Shown: positions 8,237 through 17,808 of the stretch, one piece after another
Position numbering within the stretch: the first letter of the stretch is position 1
Layout: every line of letters starts with the position of its first letter
Assembly: GCF_010669225.1 (NCBI RefSeq)
Contig: NZ_CP048627.1
Span: forward strand, 1,625,292 to 1,689,291
Source: Megamonas funiformis
GTDB lineage: Bacteria > Bacillota > Negativicutes > Selenomonadales > Selenomonadaceae
Direction: 5' to 3'
Length of the DNA: 64,000 nt
The notes under the pieces: model-generated
Told to the model about the DNA's origin: nothing
The model's input: the letters and a program-made list of their open reading frames with translations, nothing else
Database searches by the model: none
Position numbers and translations under genes: made by a program

Positions 8237-8423
8237 ACTTATTTCGCCATTTCTCTTTAATCTTTTTTAATATACATTTACTGCCTAGTATAATTATAGC
8301 TATTACTCCGGGCATACAATTTAATTGACAATTCCCACAAAAACCAGTGCAATTATTTGCCATACCTAGTGAAGATATAGGTATACCTAAAGAAATAAAG
8401 AAAGTAATAATTTTATTTTTCAT
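8223..8423 (-). CDS. Small Cys-rich membrane protein
   Basis: This is a 66-aa protein with two hydrophobic stretches around a compact cysteine motif, NNCTGFCGNCQLNC (about residues 23-36; spacing C-x3-C-x2-C-x3-C). That spacing could bind a metal or an Fe-S cluster. I chose the ATG at 8423, 2 bases after the stop of the 4Fe-4S gene; an upstream in-frame start would overlap that gene by 43 bases. The family is unknown. The tight packing suggests it works with the neighbouring membrane ferredoxin. Confidence 0.6.
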   Translation of the reverse strand: MKNKIITFFISLGIPISSLGMANNCTGFCGNCQLNCMPGVIAIIILGSKCILKKIKEKWRNKYEQI

Positions 8424-8425
8424 AT

Positions 8426-9244
8426 TTATTTTTCTCTCTTTCCATAAGAAACAGCTTTTACAGGGCAATTATACACACATTCTTCACAAATAATACAATT
8501 ATATACATTCGTTTGGGCTTTGTTTTGTACAATTTTTATTGATTCCATAGGACAAACTTTACTACATTTTTGACAACCAATACATTTTGTTTTATCAATA
8601 TTAATCCTTGATACAAAATCAAATTTACAACCTAGAGCATGAATTAGATTTTGCACTGCTCCTACAGGACATAAAAAATTGCAATATCCTCTACCACCTT
8701 GGGTAAATAATCCCAAAATAATTACCCATACAAAAGTAGTAATTATCAAAGTTGATGTTAACGAGATAAAATAACCCCAAATAAAATAATTAGTGAATAA
8801 ATCAAATAAATAAAAATTACAATAGTTACATGCTAATAATCCGCCAAAAAATGGCAAAATCATATAACCTGTAAGCATACCATAGCGAATAGGTGTTATA
8901 TCTACATATTTACTCCAATTAATTTTGTATTTCGTAGGTATTAAACGACTTAAATATTCAGTACTTGCACCTGCTGGACAAAGTTTCCCACAAAAAATAG
9001 CACCTTTAAAGAAAGATATTATCCCCAAAACCACTAAAAAAGAGACAAAAGCAATATCCATAGCAAAGAATTTTCCATCTAATAAATGCTCAATTTGAAT
9101 ACGAAAACAACTACTATGAATAGATATCTCATTGATATCTCGACCAAAAAGATAAAATATAGCCTTAGTAAATAATGCTCCAGGTGCATAAAACAATATA
9201 AAACCTAGCATATATCCAATAATTCGTTTTATTTGAAAATACAT
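8426..9244 (-). CDS. NapH/MauN-like membrane 4Fe-4S protein
   Basis: This is a polytopic electron-transfer protein of 272 aa. About five membrane segments carry two CxxxCP motifs on their edges (GKLCPAG and CNFLCPVG). Two classical ferredoxin motifs close the C-terminus (CIGCQKCSKVCP and CIICEECVYNCP). The layout matches NapH/CcoG-type quinol- or flavin-linked proteins. Inside a B12-riboswitch unit it might supply electrons for reducing the cobalt of an imported corrinoid; that role is inferred from position only. A hairpin (9271-9297) separates it from the receptor gene upstream. Confidence 0.82.
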   Translation of the reverse strand: MYFQIKRIIGYMLGFILFYAPGALFTKAIFYLFGRDINEISIHSSCFRIQIEHLLDGKFFAMDIAFVSFLVVLGIISFFKGAIFCGKLCPAGASTEYLSRLIPTKYKINWSKYVDITPIRYGMLTGYMILPFFGGLLACNYCNFYLFDLFTNYFIWGYFISLTSTLIITTFVWVIILGLFTQGGRGYCNFLCPVGAVQNLIHALGCKFDFVSRINIDKTKCIGCQKCSKVCPMESIKIVQNKAQTNVYNCIICEECVYNCPVKAVSYGKREK

Positions 9245-9270
9245 ACAAACTCTCTTTCTAGATAAATTAA

Positions 9271-9297
9271 GGATAGAGCAAAAATCACCCTATCCTT
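9271..9297 (-). terminator. Hairpin after receptor 1
   Basis: The stem AAGGATAG / CTATCCTT lies between the receptor stop and the 4Fe-4S gene. No good U-tract follows on the minus strand, so it may only reduce read-through or protect the 3' end of the receptor mRNA. Confidence 0.45.
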
Positions 9298-9323
9298 ATT
9301 AATAATTAATTACTTATTTTTAA

Positions 9324-11570
9324 TTAGAAATTATAACGTACACCTACACTATATGTGCGACCTGATGTAGCTTCACTAGAATAAAATTCTCTATCAAAAA
9401 TATTATTGATAGCAAATTGTACACTTGTTGAATCAGAAAGCTGATAATTTATAGCAGTATTTACAATAAAATATGGATCTTCTGCACCATATTCACCAGT
9501 TACATCATCAGGTGCTTGTCTTGCACTAACGTATTGACAATCAAGAAGTGCGTTCCACTTATCTTGTTTGTAATTAAATCCTGCGTGCATCAAATGTTTT
9601 GGAATACCATAATCATTACTATTTACATCTTTTAAATTAGTACCTGCAACTTTACTTTGTTCTACTTTACCAGATTGCCAAGCATAGTTAAAATATGCAG
9701 ACCAATTATCATCAAATTGATGATTTGCTTCAAATTCTATTCCACGACGTTTTTCTGTACCATAATTTTCATATTGTTTATATTCTGCTTTATTAGTACC
9801 AGGTTTATAATGTGTTGTATATAAAATTTTATCATCTGTTTTTACTTGATACAAGGACAAACCTATATTAGTTCTTTCTGATAATTGTTTTTTCATTCCG
9901 ATTTCAAATGTATTTGATGTCTCTGGATCAAGATCTGGATTAGCTATAACACCGCCCATATCACCACCACCATCACGGTATACTTGATATAATGGTGGTG
10001 GATTAAAAGAATGGCCATATGATACATAATAATTAGTATCTTCATCAGCTTGATAATTTAAAGAAATTTTAGGACTAATTTCATCATATGTTGCTGAATC
10101 ATAATTTAAACTTCGTGTTACCGCACCTGTTTTTTTATCGTAATAGATACTGTAACCATCTGTTTTTTCAAAATGATCCCATCTTACACCTAAATACATA
10201 GTTAATGGATCGCTTATTTGATATTCATCTTGAATAAATAAAGCTATATTTTTAGCTTTACCACCATGTTTTTCATATAAACCATTATTACCCCAATTGG
10301 TATTTACAGAACCATGGTCACGCCAATTATTTAAATAAATTCTATCTTGGTCAAAGCTTTCTTGTTTATAGCTACCACCAACTAAAATATTATGTTTACC
10401 GATATCTTCCCATACTTTTTGAAAATCAAAATTATATGTTTTTCCTGGATAATATGAGTCAGTACCTTCTCCATTCCAATTAATATTTTTAGCCCCACTT
10501 GCATTACTATATCCATTTTTTTTCATATCTAAATAACCAAAATTAGCACTAAATTTATTGGCCTCATCTACATAATTTAATACATGTAAATCAGATTCTT
10601 TTTTGCCGTCATAACCAAGATAACTAGAAATACTTGGCGATAAAATCAAACCATTGCCAATATCTACTTTTTCACCAAAAATAGGTTTTCCATTTACAGT
10701 TATTGTAGAAAATGGATTTTTATAGCTATATTCACTTTCTGTATGAATATAATTATATTTTAAAGATTTATCTTCATCAAAATCATATTTTATATGTGCA
10801 GAAATATTTTCGTTTTCCCATTGTTTTTCTCCACGACCACCTAACAAATACTTGCCCGTACTTAATTGTGGTGGGATATTATCTGGTTTTATATTTGCTG
10901 TACCTTTTTTGGCATTTCCTGTATAATAATAGCCTTTAAATCCATCAGATTTACGATTTTCATAGCCTAAACCTACAGATAATTTTTCATCTACTTGCAT
11001 ATTAGCATATACAGCTTTTTTCCATGTATTGTTACTACCATAATCTAAAACAGCATTGATTTTAGATTCACCTTTAGCCATAGTTTGATCTTTTGTAATA
11101 ATATTTACTACAGCACCTACAGCTCTACCACCATATAATGATGAACCAGCACCTTTTACCACTTCGATACGTTCAATATTTTCAACTGGGAGCATTTCCC
11201 ATTCCATATTGTTATTATAAGTGGTATTCATTGGCATTCCATCTAATAAAATTAAAATATTATCTGACTCAAAACCTCTAATTTGAATACCACCTTGAGC
11301 TACTTGGCTCATATATACACCTGGCAATTGTTGTAATGCCTCAGGTACAGATTTTACATTTCTTTCTTGAATATCTTGTGCTGTTACTACATCTACACTC
11401 GCTGGGGTTTCTTTTAATTCTTTTAATGTTTTAGTAGCAGTAACTACCATTTCTTGTAATTGAAAAGTAGGTACTTGTTCTGTTTCTTGAGCCATTGCAA
11501 AATTACTATTTAAAATTACACTACCACAAACTAAACTAGTTACTAATAATTTTTGTTTAATATTATACAA
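9324..11570 (-). CDS. TonB-dependent outer-membrane receptor 1 (probable corrinoid)
   Basis: This receptor has 748 aa, starts with TTG behind AGGAGG and has a Sec signal peptide (cut near NFAMAQ). The TonB box region is FQLQEMVVTATK. The plug domain (about 40-160) has IQIRGFESDNILILLDGMPM and VEVVKGAGSSLYGGRAVGAVVNIITK. A 22-strand barrel follows, ending in VGVRYNF with the terminal aromatic residue. It lies in one direction with an ABC importer downstream of a cobalamin riboswitch, so a corrinoid is the likely cargo. Iron chelate or haem cannot be excluded from the sequence. Confidence 0.88.
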   Translation of the reverse strand: MYNIKQKLLVTSLVCGSVILNSNFAMAQETEQVPTFQLQEMVVTATKTLKELKETPASVDVVTAQDIQERNVKSVPEALQQLPGVYMSQVAQGGIQIRGFESDNILILLDGMPMNTTYNNNMEWEMLPVENIERIEVVKGAGSSLYGGRAVGAVVNIITKDQTMAKGESKINAVLDYGSNNTWKKAVYANMQVDEKLSVGLGYENRKSDGFKGYYYTGNAKKGTANIKPDNIPPQLSTGKYLLGGRGEKQWENENISAHIKYDFDEDKSLKYNYIHTESEYSYKNPFSTITVNGKPIFGEKVDIGNGLILSPSISSYLGYDGKKESDLHVLNYVDEANKFSANFGYLDMKKNGYSNASGAKNINWNGEGTDSYYPGKTYNFDFQKVWEDIGKHNILVGGSYKQESFDQDRIYLNNWRDHGSVNTNWGNNGLYEKHGGKAKNIALFIQDEYQISDPLTMYLGVRWDHFEKTDGYSIYYDKKTGAVTRSLNYDSATYDEISPKISLNYQADEDTNYYVSYGHSFNPPPLYQVYRDGGGDMGGVIANPDLDPETSNTFEIGMKKQLSERTNIGLSLYQVKTDDKILYTTHYKPGTNKAEYKQYENYGTEKRRGIEFEANHQFDDNWSAYFNYAWQSGKVEQSKVAGTNLKDVNSNDYGIPKHLMHAGFNYKQDKWNALLDCQYVSARQAPDDVTGEYGAEDPYFIVNTAINYQLSDSTSVQFAINNIFDREFYSSEATSGRTYSVGVRYNF

Positions 11571-11588
11571 AATTTTTCCTCCTAAATA

Positions 11589-11948
11589 TTATTTATGTGT
11601 ACCAAAAACAACTTTAATATTATTTTTTTGCAGAAAGTCGACAATTTCTTGTATTTTAGGACAAAGAACTTTTTTATGCGTTTGTTCATCTATTATTTCT
11701 GTACAAATGCCTACATGGACAATATCTGTTTTTACAGACAATATTCTTTCTAATTTTTCTAATAAACCTTCTTGGTTATTTAATAAAACTTCATCACAAC
11801 CATTACAAGTCCAAAAAGCAACTAATTTTGTATCATCATTGGTATATTGAGTAAAAAATCCCTTTTTGTTATAAAAAGCATCTAAACAACTAGCACCTGT
11901 GCATACATCATTGGCTTTTAAACATGTTAAAATAGCGATATTTTTCAT
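11589..11948 (-). CDS. CGGC-domain-like protein
   Basis: This is a small cytoplasmic protein of 119 aa. It has conserved-looking cysteines in ILTCLKANDVCTGASCLDAF, a central FWTCNGCDEVL in place of the name-giving CGGC, then GICTE and VLCPKI near the C-terminus. The pattern matches the CGGC domain family, thought to bind metal. The ATG at 11948 has an AGAGG site at proper spacing. It lies between btuD-like and receptor genes, so a part in cobalt or corrinoid chemistry is possible; the function is unproven. Confidence 0.7.
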   Translation of the reverse strand: MKNIAILTCLKANDVCTGASCLDAFYNKKGFFTQYTNDDTKLVAFWTCNGCDEVLLNNQEGLLEKLERILSVKTDIVHVGICTEIIDEQTHKKVLCPKIQEIVDFLQKNNIKVVFGTHK

Positions 11949-11979
11949 ATACATAACCTCTTTAAAATATTTAAATTGT

Positions 11980-12750
11980 TTATTTAAAATGTTTTGGTAA
12001 AAAACGTATATTTATATTGTCATTAGGTAAAGCCTCTATTTTGGTATCAACTTCATATAAATCTTTAATAAATTTTTCAGTTAATAAGTCTTTTGGTTTT
12101 CCTGCACCTACAATTTGTCCATCTTTTAAAGCTACTAAACGATCACAATACATAGCAGCAATATTTAAATCATGAATAGCTGCTATAACTGTTAAATTTA
12201 AACTCTTTACAATATCCATGATTTGTAATTGATATTTAATATCCAAATGATTTGTTGGCTCATCCAAAACTAAACACTCTGTTTCTTGAGTTAAAGCTCT
12301 AGCTAAAATTACACGTTGTTGCTCTCCTCCAGATAAAGTAGTAAAATTTCTTTCAACAAAATCTTTTAATCCTACTTTTTCTAAAGCATTTCTAGCTATT
12401 TTATAATCAATTTCATTATCTCTTTCTAAAATTTTTTTATGTGGAGAACGACCCATTAATACTACATCTAAAACTTTAAAATCAAAATTATAAAAATTAT
12501 GTTGAGCTACTACAGCTAAATCTAATGCTGTCTGACGAAAAGACAATTCATCTATATTTTTTCCATTAAATAAAATTTTGCCTTCACTAGGTTTCAATAT
12601 ACGGTAAATACATTTTAAAAAAGTAGATTTTCCACTACCATTTGGACCTATTATTCCTAAAAACTCTTTATTTTTTACATCTATGTTTATACCCTTTAAA
12701 ATTTCTTTATTCCCAATAAACTTTTTTACTTGTTCACTTATTATTTCCAT
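11980..12750 (-). CDS. btuD: ABC importer ATPase (BtuD/FecE type), copy 1
   Basis: This is the nucleotide-binding subunit of an iron-chelate/B12-type importer, 256 aa. It has Walker A GPNGSGKST (about 35-43), Q-loop, signature LSGGEQQRV (about 139-147), Walker B CLVLDEPTNHLD and switch His in AAIHDLN. Its start overlaps the end of the permease gene (GGAGGTAATTAA holds both ribosome site and stop). Residues 1-198 are identical to copy 2 at 18143-18943, while the last 55 diverge, a sign of recent exchange. The riboswitch context favours cobalamin over siderophores. Confidence 0.9.
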   Translation of the reverse strand: MEIISEQVKKFIGNKEILKGINIDVKNKEFLGIIGPNGSGKSTFLKCIYRILKPSEGKILFNGKNIDELSFRQTALDLAVVAQHNFYNFDFKVLDVVLMGRSPHKKILERDNEIDYKIARNALEKVGLKDFVERNFTTLSGGEQQRVILARALTQETECLVLDEPTNHLDIKYQLQIMDIVKSLNLTVIAAIHDLNIAAMYCDRLVALKDGQIVGAGKPKDLLTEKFIKDLYEVDTKIEALPNDNINIRFLPKHFK

Positions 12751-13806
12751 TTAATTACCTCCAAAACCATATGTCTTCTTTATCATTAAATAAACAAAAC
12801 AAGGAGCACCTATCAAAGAAATCAAAATTCCTATTGGTAATTCAGTTTTTGGAATAATAATTCTACATAATCCATCAGCTAAAACAAGAAATATTGCTCC
12901 TGCTAAAGCCGATATAGGTACTAATTTTTTATGATCAGTACCGACTAACATCCTTATTATATGAGGAATAATTAAACCTACAAATCCAATCATTCCAGCA
13001 GCATAAACTACAAATCCTACAATTAAAGAGCTAACCAATAAATATACCTGACGATATATATGCAAATCCCGTCCCAATGTTATAGCTACTTCATCACCTA
13101 AAAGCATTAAATTTAAAATGCGACTCTGTGTCCAAAAAAATAAGATAGATATCATTACTATTGGTGCAATTATAAAAATACTATCCCACTTAGCACCAGA
13201 TAAACTACCCATTAACCAAAAAGCAATAGATTGCATTCCTTCTTTATTATTAGCAAAATACACAATAAAACTAGAAAAAGCACTACATACTGCACTTAAT
13301 GCCATACCAGCTAATAATAATTTTATCGAATTAGCCTTTCCACCAAGATTAGCAATAAATACCACACCTAATGAAATAGTAAATGCTCCAATAAAAGCAG
13401 ATATCCCTACAAAATTTTCACCCAAAGCAACACCAATACCTAGTAAAATAGCTGCTGTAGCTCCTAAAGAAGCTCCTGAAGAAATACCTAAAATATATGG
13501 ATCAGCTAAAGGATTTTTTACAATAGCTTGCATAATAACACCACATACGGCTAAACCAGCTCCAACTATTGCAGCTAAAACTAGTCGTGGTAAACGCAAT
13601 AACCAAATAATATCATGCACAGGTCCTTTTCCTATAGTTTCTATACTTGTACCACTTTGTAATTGTTCTATAATAGTGAAATATATTTTTTCTAATGGTA
13701 ATTTTACTGTTCCTATACTTAAAGCCCAAAATAATATCATAATCAAAATAATTATCAACAACAAACAAATAAATAGATAATCTGTTTTTCGAAAAAATTC
13801 TTGCAT
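12751..13806 (-). CDS. btuC: FecCD/BtuC-type permease, copy 1
   Basis: This is the membrane subunit of the importer, 351 aa, with about ten membrane helices. Family motifs include PLADPYILGISSGASLGATAAI and AGMIGFVGLIIPHIIRMLVGTDHKKLVP, the second being the coupling region for the ATPase. It starts with ATG behind AAGGAG, 1 base after the binding-protein gene. The C-terminal coding end (12751-12829) is almost base-identical to copy 2, unlike the rest of the gene. Confidence 0.9.
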   Translation of the reverse strand: MQEFFRKTDYLFICLLLIIILIMILFWALSIGTVKLPLEKIYFTIIEQLQSGTSIETIGKGPVHDIIWLLRLPRLVLAAIVGAGLAVCGVIMQAIVKNPLADPYILGISSGASLGATAAILLGIGVALGENFVGISAFIGAFTISLGVVFIANLGGKANSIKLLLAGMALSAVCSAFSSFIVYFANNKEGMQSIAFWLMGSLSGAKWDSIFIIAPIVMISILFFWTQSRILNLMLLGDEVAITLGRDLHIYRQVYLLVSSLIVGFVVYAAGMIGFVGLIIPHIIRMLVGTDHKKLVPISALAGAIFLVLADGLCRIIIPKTELPIGILISLIGAPCFVYLMIKKTYGFGGN

Positions 13807-13807
13807 T

Positions 13808-14875
13808 TTACTTCTCCTTATATAATTCTGGATATAAACCTTGTGCCATTATTCTTATACCATCATATGCTCTAATACCAGGACTATATATTGCATAAAG
13901 AGGTACAGGATATATTCTTTTATTTTTTACAGCTTTTAATCCTTGTAAAGCCTTATTTTGATAAATTCTATCTAAATACATACGTTCGTCACCATAGTGC
14001 TGTTCAGTAATAACGATAAAAATTACATCTGGATCTAAATCAATTAACTGTTCAAAACTAAAACGCTCTACATTAGGTTCCAATAATTCACCATTAACTC
14101 GTTGTAAAATATCACCAGCTAAAGTTTGTTCTCCATATACAGAAATATCTTTTCCTAAAAACTCAATAATAATTGCTCTAGGTTTTTTATTTATATTTTT
14201 AGTATGCTCTGTAACAAAAGATATTTCTTTTTTCATCTGTCCAACTAATTCATTAGCTCTATCTTTACGATCAAATATCTTACCCAAATCTAAAATATAT
14301 TGATATTCTTCATCTAAACTATGTTTAGGTTTTATTAATATATTATCATTTATAGATTTTGTTGGAGCAGATGATTTAGCTATATATGTATTTACAGTTC
14401 TACTATTCCAATAATCTGTAGTTCCTGCCACTTTTGGTGCAAAAGTAGAATACCAACCTAAAATAAAATCTGGCTCTAACATTGTTATAGTTTCTATATC
14501 TAAATTTTGTAATCCAGTATAAGGGATTTTACTATATTCTTCTCGATATTCAGGTCGAAGATATTTCTTGTCAGGAATACCTGTTCCTGCCACAATTCTA
14601 TCACCAACACCCAAAGCAATTAATGTTTCTACAGAGTTTTGCCAAAAAGCGACTACTTTTTGAGGTGGTTTTTTATATGTTAATTCAAATTCTTCATTTT
14701 TAGAGTTTATATTTTTTATTTTTATTGGATAATTATTTTCATTATATGATATATTTAACTGAGACTTTTTTTGTTCCCACAACTGTATAGTATCTGCATT
14801 TTCTTTTATAACAGGACTACAACCTGATAATATTATCAACAATACCATTAAATTTATAAATATAATATTTTTCAT
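13808..14875 (-). CDS. btuF: ABC importer substrate-binding lipoprotein (BtuF-like), copy 1
   Basis: This is a lipid-anchored binding protein of 355 aa. The signal peptide ends in the lipobox LSGC (Cys at about 19). A class III periplasmic-binding fold follows, with VVAFWQNSVETLIALGVGDRIVAGTG and LEPDFILGWYST in lobe 1 and FEQLIDLDPDVIFIV in lobe 2. It heads the F-C-D gene set directly after a strong hairpin. The ligand is inferred from the upstream riboswitch; the sequence alone would also allow a siderophore-iron protein. Confidence 0.85.
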   Translation of the reverse strand: MKNIIFINLMVLLIILSGCSPVIKENADTIQLWEQKKSQLNISYNENNYPIKIKNINSKNEEFELTYKKPPQKVVAFWQNSVETLIALGVGDRIVAGTGIPDKKYLRPEYREEYSKIPYTGLQNLDIETITMLEPDFILGWYSTFAPKVAGTTDYWNSRTVNTYIAKSSAPTKSINDNILIKPKHSLDEEYQYILDLGKIFDRKDRANELVGQMKKEISFVTEHTKNINKKPRAIIIEFLGKDISVYGEQTLAGDILQRVNGELLEPNVERFSFEQLIDLDPDVIFIVITEQHYGDERMYLDRIYQNKALQGLKAVKNKRIYPVPLYAIYSPGIRAYDGIRIMAQGLYPELYKEK

Positions 14876-14886
14876 AAAAACCTCTA

Positions 14887-14926
14887 TAGAAAAGTATAAA
14901 GTACACTAAATGTGTACTTTATACTC
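14887..14926 (-). terminator. Strong hairpin between receptor 2 and btuF copy 1
   Basis: A perfect 14-bp stem (14893-14906 with 14912-14925, AGTATAAAGTACAC) with a 5-base loop is followed on the minus strand by TTTTC. It probably ends part of the transcripts after receptor 2, giving less importer than receptor. Confidence 0.7.
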
Positions 14927-14944
14927 TTCTTATATTAAACTTAA

Positions 14945-17242
14945 TTAAAATTTATATCTCATACCTACCATATAACAACGACCAGGTTGTGGTGCTGCGC
15001 CAATTCCATTATATGCACTATAAGCATTTTCATATGCTTCATTAGTTAAGTTAGTAATAGTTACATATGCTGTTGTATCATCATTAATTTCATAATTTAA
15101 GTTCCAATCAAGTACAAAGAAATGCTTATCTGTAAATGCTGTTGTATCCATACCAGTATAATAATTAGCTAATAAACCTGTATACCATTTACCATTTTCA
15201 TAAGATAAGTTAGCAATATAATGATTCGCCGGACGTAAAGCATTTATCATTGTATTAACATTAGAATTATCATCTAAATTAATATCTGGGTCAAACTGCA
15301 TACCGTCTTTTGCTTTCCACTCATCTTTCATATGACTATATGCTAAGCTCAAATTCCAATGATCATCAAATTGATGGTCCATTGTTAAATTAATAGACTT
15401 TTTAGTTTCTTGTGCATTAACATTTTTATTCACAAAATCTTTGTCAACGTCAGACCATACAGAATAATTAGTAATAGCATTATCCATATCAGTCCAATCA
15501 TAATGAAGTGCTACACTCGTTTTATCATCAATATCTTTGCGTACACCAAACGTCCATACATCTCCTTCTTCATCTTTTAAAGGAGCTCCATTTGGTGTAT
15601 CTTTTCCATAATCTGCTGATTTTATTGGTCTATATACACTTGCCCATCCTAAATATGCACTAGTTGTATCATCAAAAGCATATTGTGTATTAATTGTTGG
15701 TGTAAAAATTATTGATGAAGTATTACCTTGAGATACTGTACCAGCATCATTTGTTTTATCAAAAGTACTATAATTAGAATAACGAATAGCTGGTGTTATA
15801 TCCCATTTATCAGATAAATGTATTTTATCTTGCACAAATCCTAAAATGCTATCTCTTTCTACATGTGTAGTTTTCCACGTATTATCTTTTCTATTTAAAC
15901 TTTTAGTATAAGTTTTAGCTTTGTCATAAGTTAAGCCAAATAATAAATCATTATTATCTATAGATTTACCATATTGAAGCTGTAATCCCTGATTTTTTTC
16001 ATTATATAAAGTAGTAGGACCTGTTTTACTAAATTGATAATTATTTATAAAATCATCCCAAGCAGGAGAGCCTGGAAATGGCACAAAACTACCATCATCT
16101 GCTACCCAATCTGGATATCTATCAACACCCCAATAATGATGATCTTGATCATAAAAACGAATAAAGCTTTCCATACCATTTTCTTTATCAAATGTATATG
16201 TAATATCAATATCATTATTACGAAAAGCATTATATGAACCACTCAAAGCATCTAATACAAATAAATTTCTATAACCTGGATTCGTAGTATTACCAAATTT
16301 ACCATCTTCGGTATCTTGAATAATTCTATTCCATTCTGTTTCATTCCAAAAACGATAATCCGGCGCAGTAATTGGATAGCCATCTTTGCCATTTCTATGA
16401 TTATACCAAATACGTAGGTTTTCTGTATCACTAAAATCTTTATCTATGCGTATATTAGCGCCTTCTTCTTTAAATTCTGTACCCCTATAAGTATAATTTC
16501 CCCCAGTAAGACCATCTTTATATTTTGTATCGCCAGACATTTCACGATCCAATGATATAAAATATTTCCATGATTTATCATCACCAGCAGAACCAGAATA
16601 AGTTACATTATAATTATGTTTTTTCCATGAACCAGTAGAAAGATCAATAGTTCCTTGATTTTCATCTGCTCCTTTACGAGTAATAATATTAATTACTCCA
16701 CCTGTAGCATCAGCTCCATAAACTGAAGCGCCAGGACCTTTAATTACTTCAATTTTTTCTACATTATTAATATTTACTACTTGATTTAAATCAACCATCG
16801 TTCTAGTCCCACTAGCATTAGAACTACCAAAACGAGTACTAGTAGCATTATCAACACGACGACCATCCACTAAAACAACTACACGAGAATCACCATTAAT
16901 TGATAAACTATTATTATATGGTGCATAGCCATATTCTCCGCCCCTATATCCAGGGTTTTGAAAAGTCACACCAGGTATACGTTTAATAGCATCTGTCAAA
17001 TCTTGATAATGACGTTTTTCAATTTCTTCACGAGTAATTACTTTTACATCTCCACCTGTACGATAATAAGACTGTTCTGTAATAGTATTACCAAATTGAT
17101 CTTTTGTAGCATCCGCTTCTACTACTACAGCATCTAAAGTATATTCATTTAAATTTTCATCAAATGCCGCTTCGGAATATGTTGTCCAATTCATAATACC
17201 AAGAATTACAGCAGCTACTAGATATTGTTTTTTTAATCTCAT
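14945..17242 (-). CDS. TonB-dependent outer-membrane receptor 2 (probable corrinoid)
   Basis: This receptor has 765 aa. Its signal peptide ends near SEAAF. The TonB box region is EYTLDAVVVEAD. The plug has AIKRIPGVTFQNPGY, RVVVLVDGRRVDNATS and IEVIKGPGASVYGADATGGVINIITRKGA. The barrel is rich in Trp, Asn and Asp and ends in VGMRYKF. It is the second gene behind the cobalamin riboswitch at about 17.9-18.05 kb, which is the best evidence that it takes up a corrinoid. It is clearly different in sequence from receptors 1 and 3, so its ligand range may differ. Confidence 0.88.
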   Translation of the reverse strand: MRLKKQYLVAAVILGIMNWTTYSEAAFDENLNEYTLDAVVVEADATKDQFGNTITEQSYYRTGGDVKVITREEIEKRHYQDLTDAIKRIPGVTFQNPGYRGGEYGYAPYNNSLSINGDSRVVVLVDGRRVDNATSTRFGSSNASGTRTMVDLNQVVNINNVEKIEVIKGPGASVYGADATGGVINIITRKGADENQGTIDLSTGSWKKHNYNVTYSGSAGDDKSWKYFISLDREMSGDTKYKDGLTGGNYTYRGTEFKEEGANIRIDKDFSDTENLRIWYNHRNGKDGYPITAPDYRFWNETEWNRIIQDTEDGKFGNTTNPGYRNLFVLDALSGSYNAFRNNDIDITYTFDKENGMESFIRFYDQDHHYWGVDRYPDWVADDGSFVPFPGSPAWDDFINNYQFSKTGPTTLYNEKNQGLQLQYGKSIDNNDLLFGLTYDKAKTYTKSLNRKDNTWKTTHVERDSILGFVQDKIHLSDKWDITPAIRYSNYSTFDKTNDAGTVSQGNTSSIIFTPTINTQYAFDDTTSAYLGWASVYRPIKSADYGKDTPNGAPLKDEEGDVWTFGVRKDIDDKTSVALHYDWTDMDNAITNYSVWSDVDKDFVNKNVNAQETKKSINLTMDHQFDDHWNLSLAYSHMKDEWKAKDGMQFDPDINLDDNSNVNTMINALRPANHYIANLSYENGKWYTGLLANYYTGMDTTAFTDKHFFVLDWNLNYEINDDTTAYVTITNLTNEAYENAYSAYNGIGAAPQPGRCYMVGMRYKF

Positions 17243-17271
17243 TTTTAAACCTGACTTTCTTAATTAATATT

Positions 17272-17673
17272 TCAAAAATTTACTCCATTTATATAAGAAA
17301 AATTATAAATAGCATCTACATTCCAATCAGTCCAATTACCATCAAATTTACCTAAATTAAAAGTAATTCTTTTTTTACTATTTGGTGCTATCTTGCACAT
17401 AGGCATTTTTTCTGGTTGTCCTATATATTGATAAGAAGTTCCATCATTATTCATAAATGTAATAATAGCTGTGAAATTATTTAATCTAGTAATTTTCAAA
17501 TCATTTCGTAAATTCTCAAATTCTCCACTCATACATAAATTTTCTCCATCTTTCCATACTTTATAAGTTTTCCATTCTAAAATCATAGTATCTGATGAAG
17601 TTTCTGCTGCAAAACTAACTGTTGGAAAAATCATTATCAATAATAAAAAAATAATACATACTTGTCTTTTCAA
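17272..17673 (-). CDS. Secreted protein of unknown function, first gene behind a B12 riboswitch
   Basis: This protein has 133 aa, starts with TTG behind GAGGAGG and has a clear Sec signal peptide ending near SFAAE. The mature part is a compact, probably beta-sandwich domain with two Cys (GENLCMSG and KMPMCKIAP) that could form a disulphide. I recognise no family. It is the gene closest to the riboswitch and lies 29 bases before receptor 2, so it may be a periplasmic or surface corrinoid-handling partner of that receptor. This is inference from position. Confidence 0.65.
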   Translation of the reverse strand: MKRQVCIIFLLLIMIFPTVSFAAETSSDTMILEWKTYKVWKDGENLCMSGEFENLRNDLKITRLNNFTAIITFMNNDGTSYQYIGQPEKMPMCKIAPNSKKRITFNLGKFDGNWTDWNVDAIYNFSYINGVNF

Positions 17674-17763
17674 AAATATCCTCCTCTCTATTTAATTAAT
17701 TATTATGGTGCTTTATCAAATATTATCATCAAAAATATTCTAATATTTAATAACGAACCAAAT

Positions 17764-17797
17764 AAAAAACCTTTCTGCTTAAAATACAGAAAGGTTT
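17764..17797 (-). terminator. Second terminator behind riboswitch A
   Basis: The stem AACCTTTCTGTATT / AATACAGAAAGGTT-type pairing (arms AAACCTTTCTG and CAGAAAGGTTT) is followed by T residues on the minus strand. It lies about 18 bases after another terminator. Confidence 0.75.
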
Positions 17798-17808
17798 TAT
17801 TTATAAGT

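Noticed and set aside
13118-13780. A 220-codon plus-strand frame opposite btuC copy 1
   Set aside because: The minus strand encodes a clear FecCD permease; the plus frame is a by-product of its hydrophobic codon pattern.
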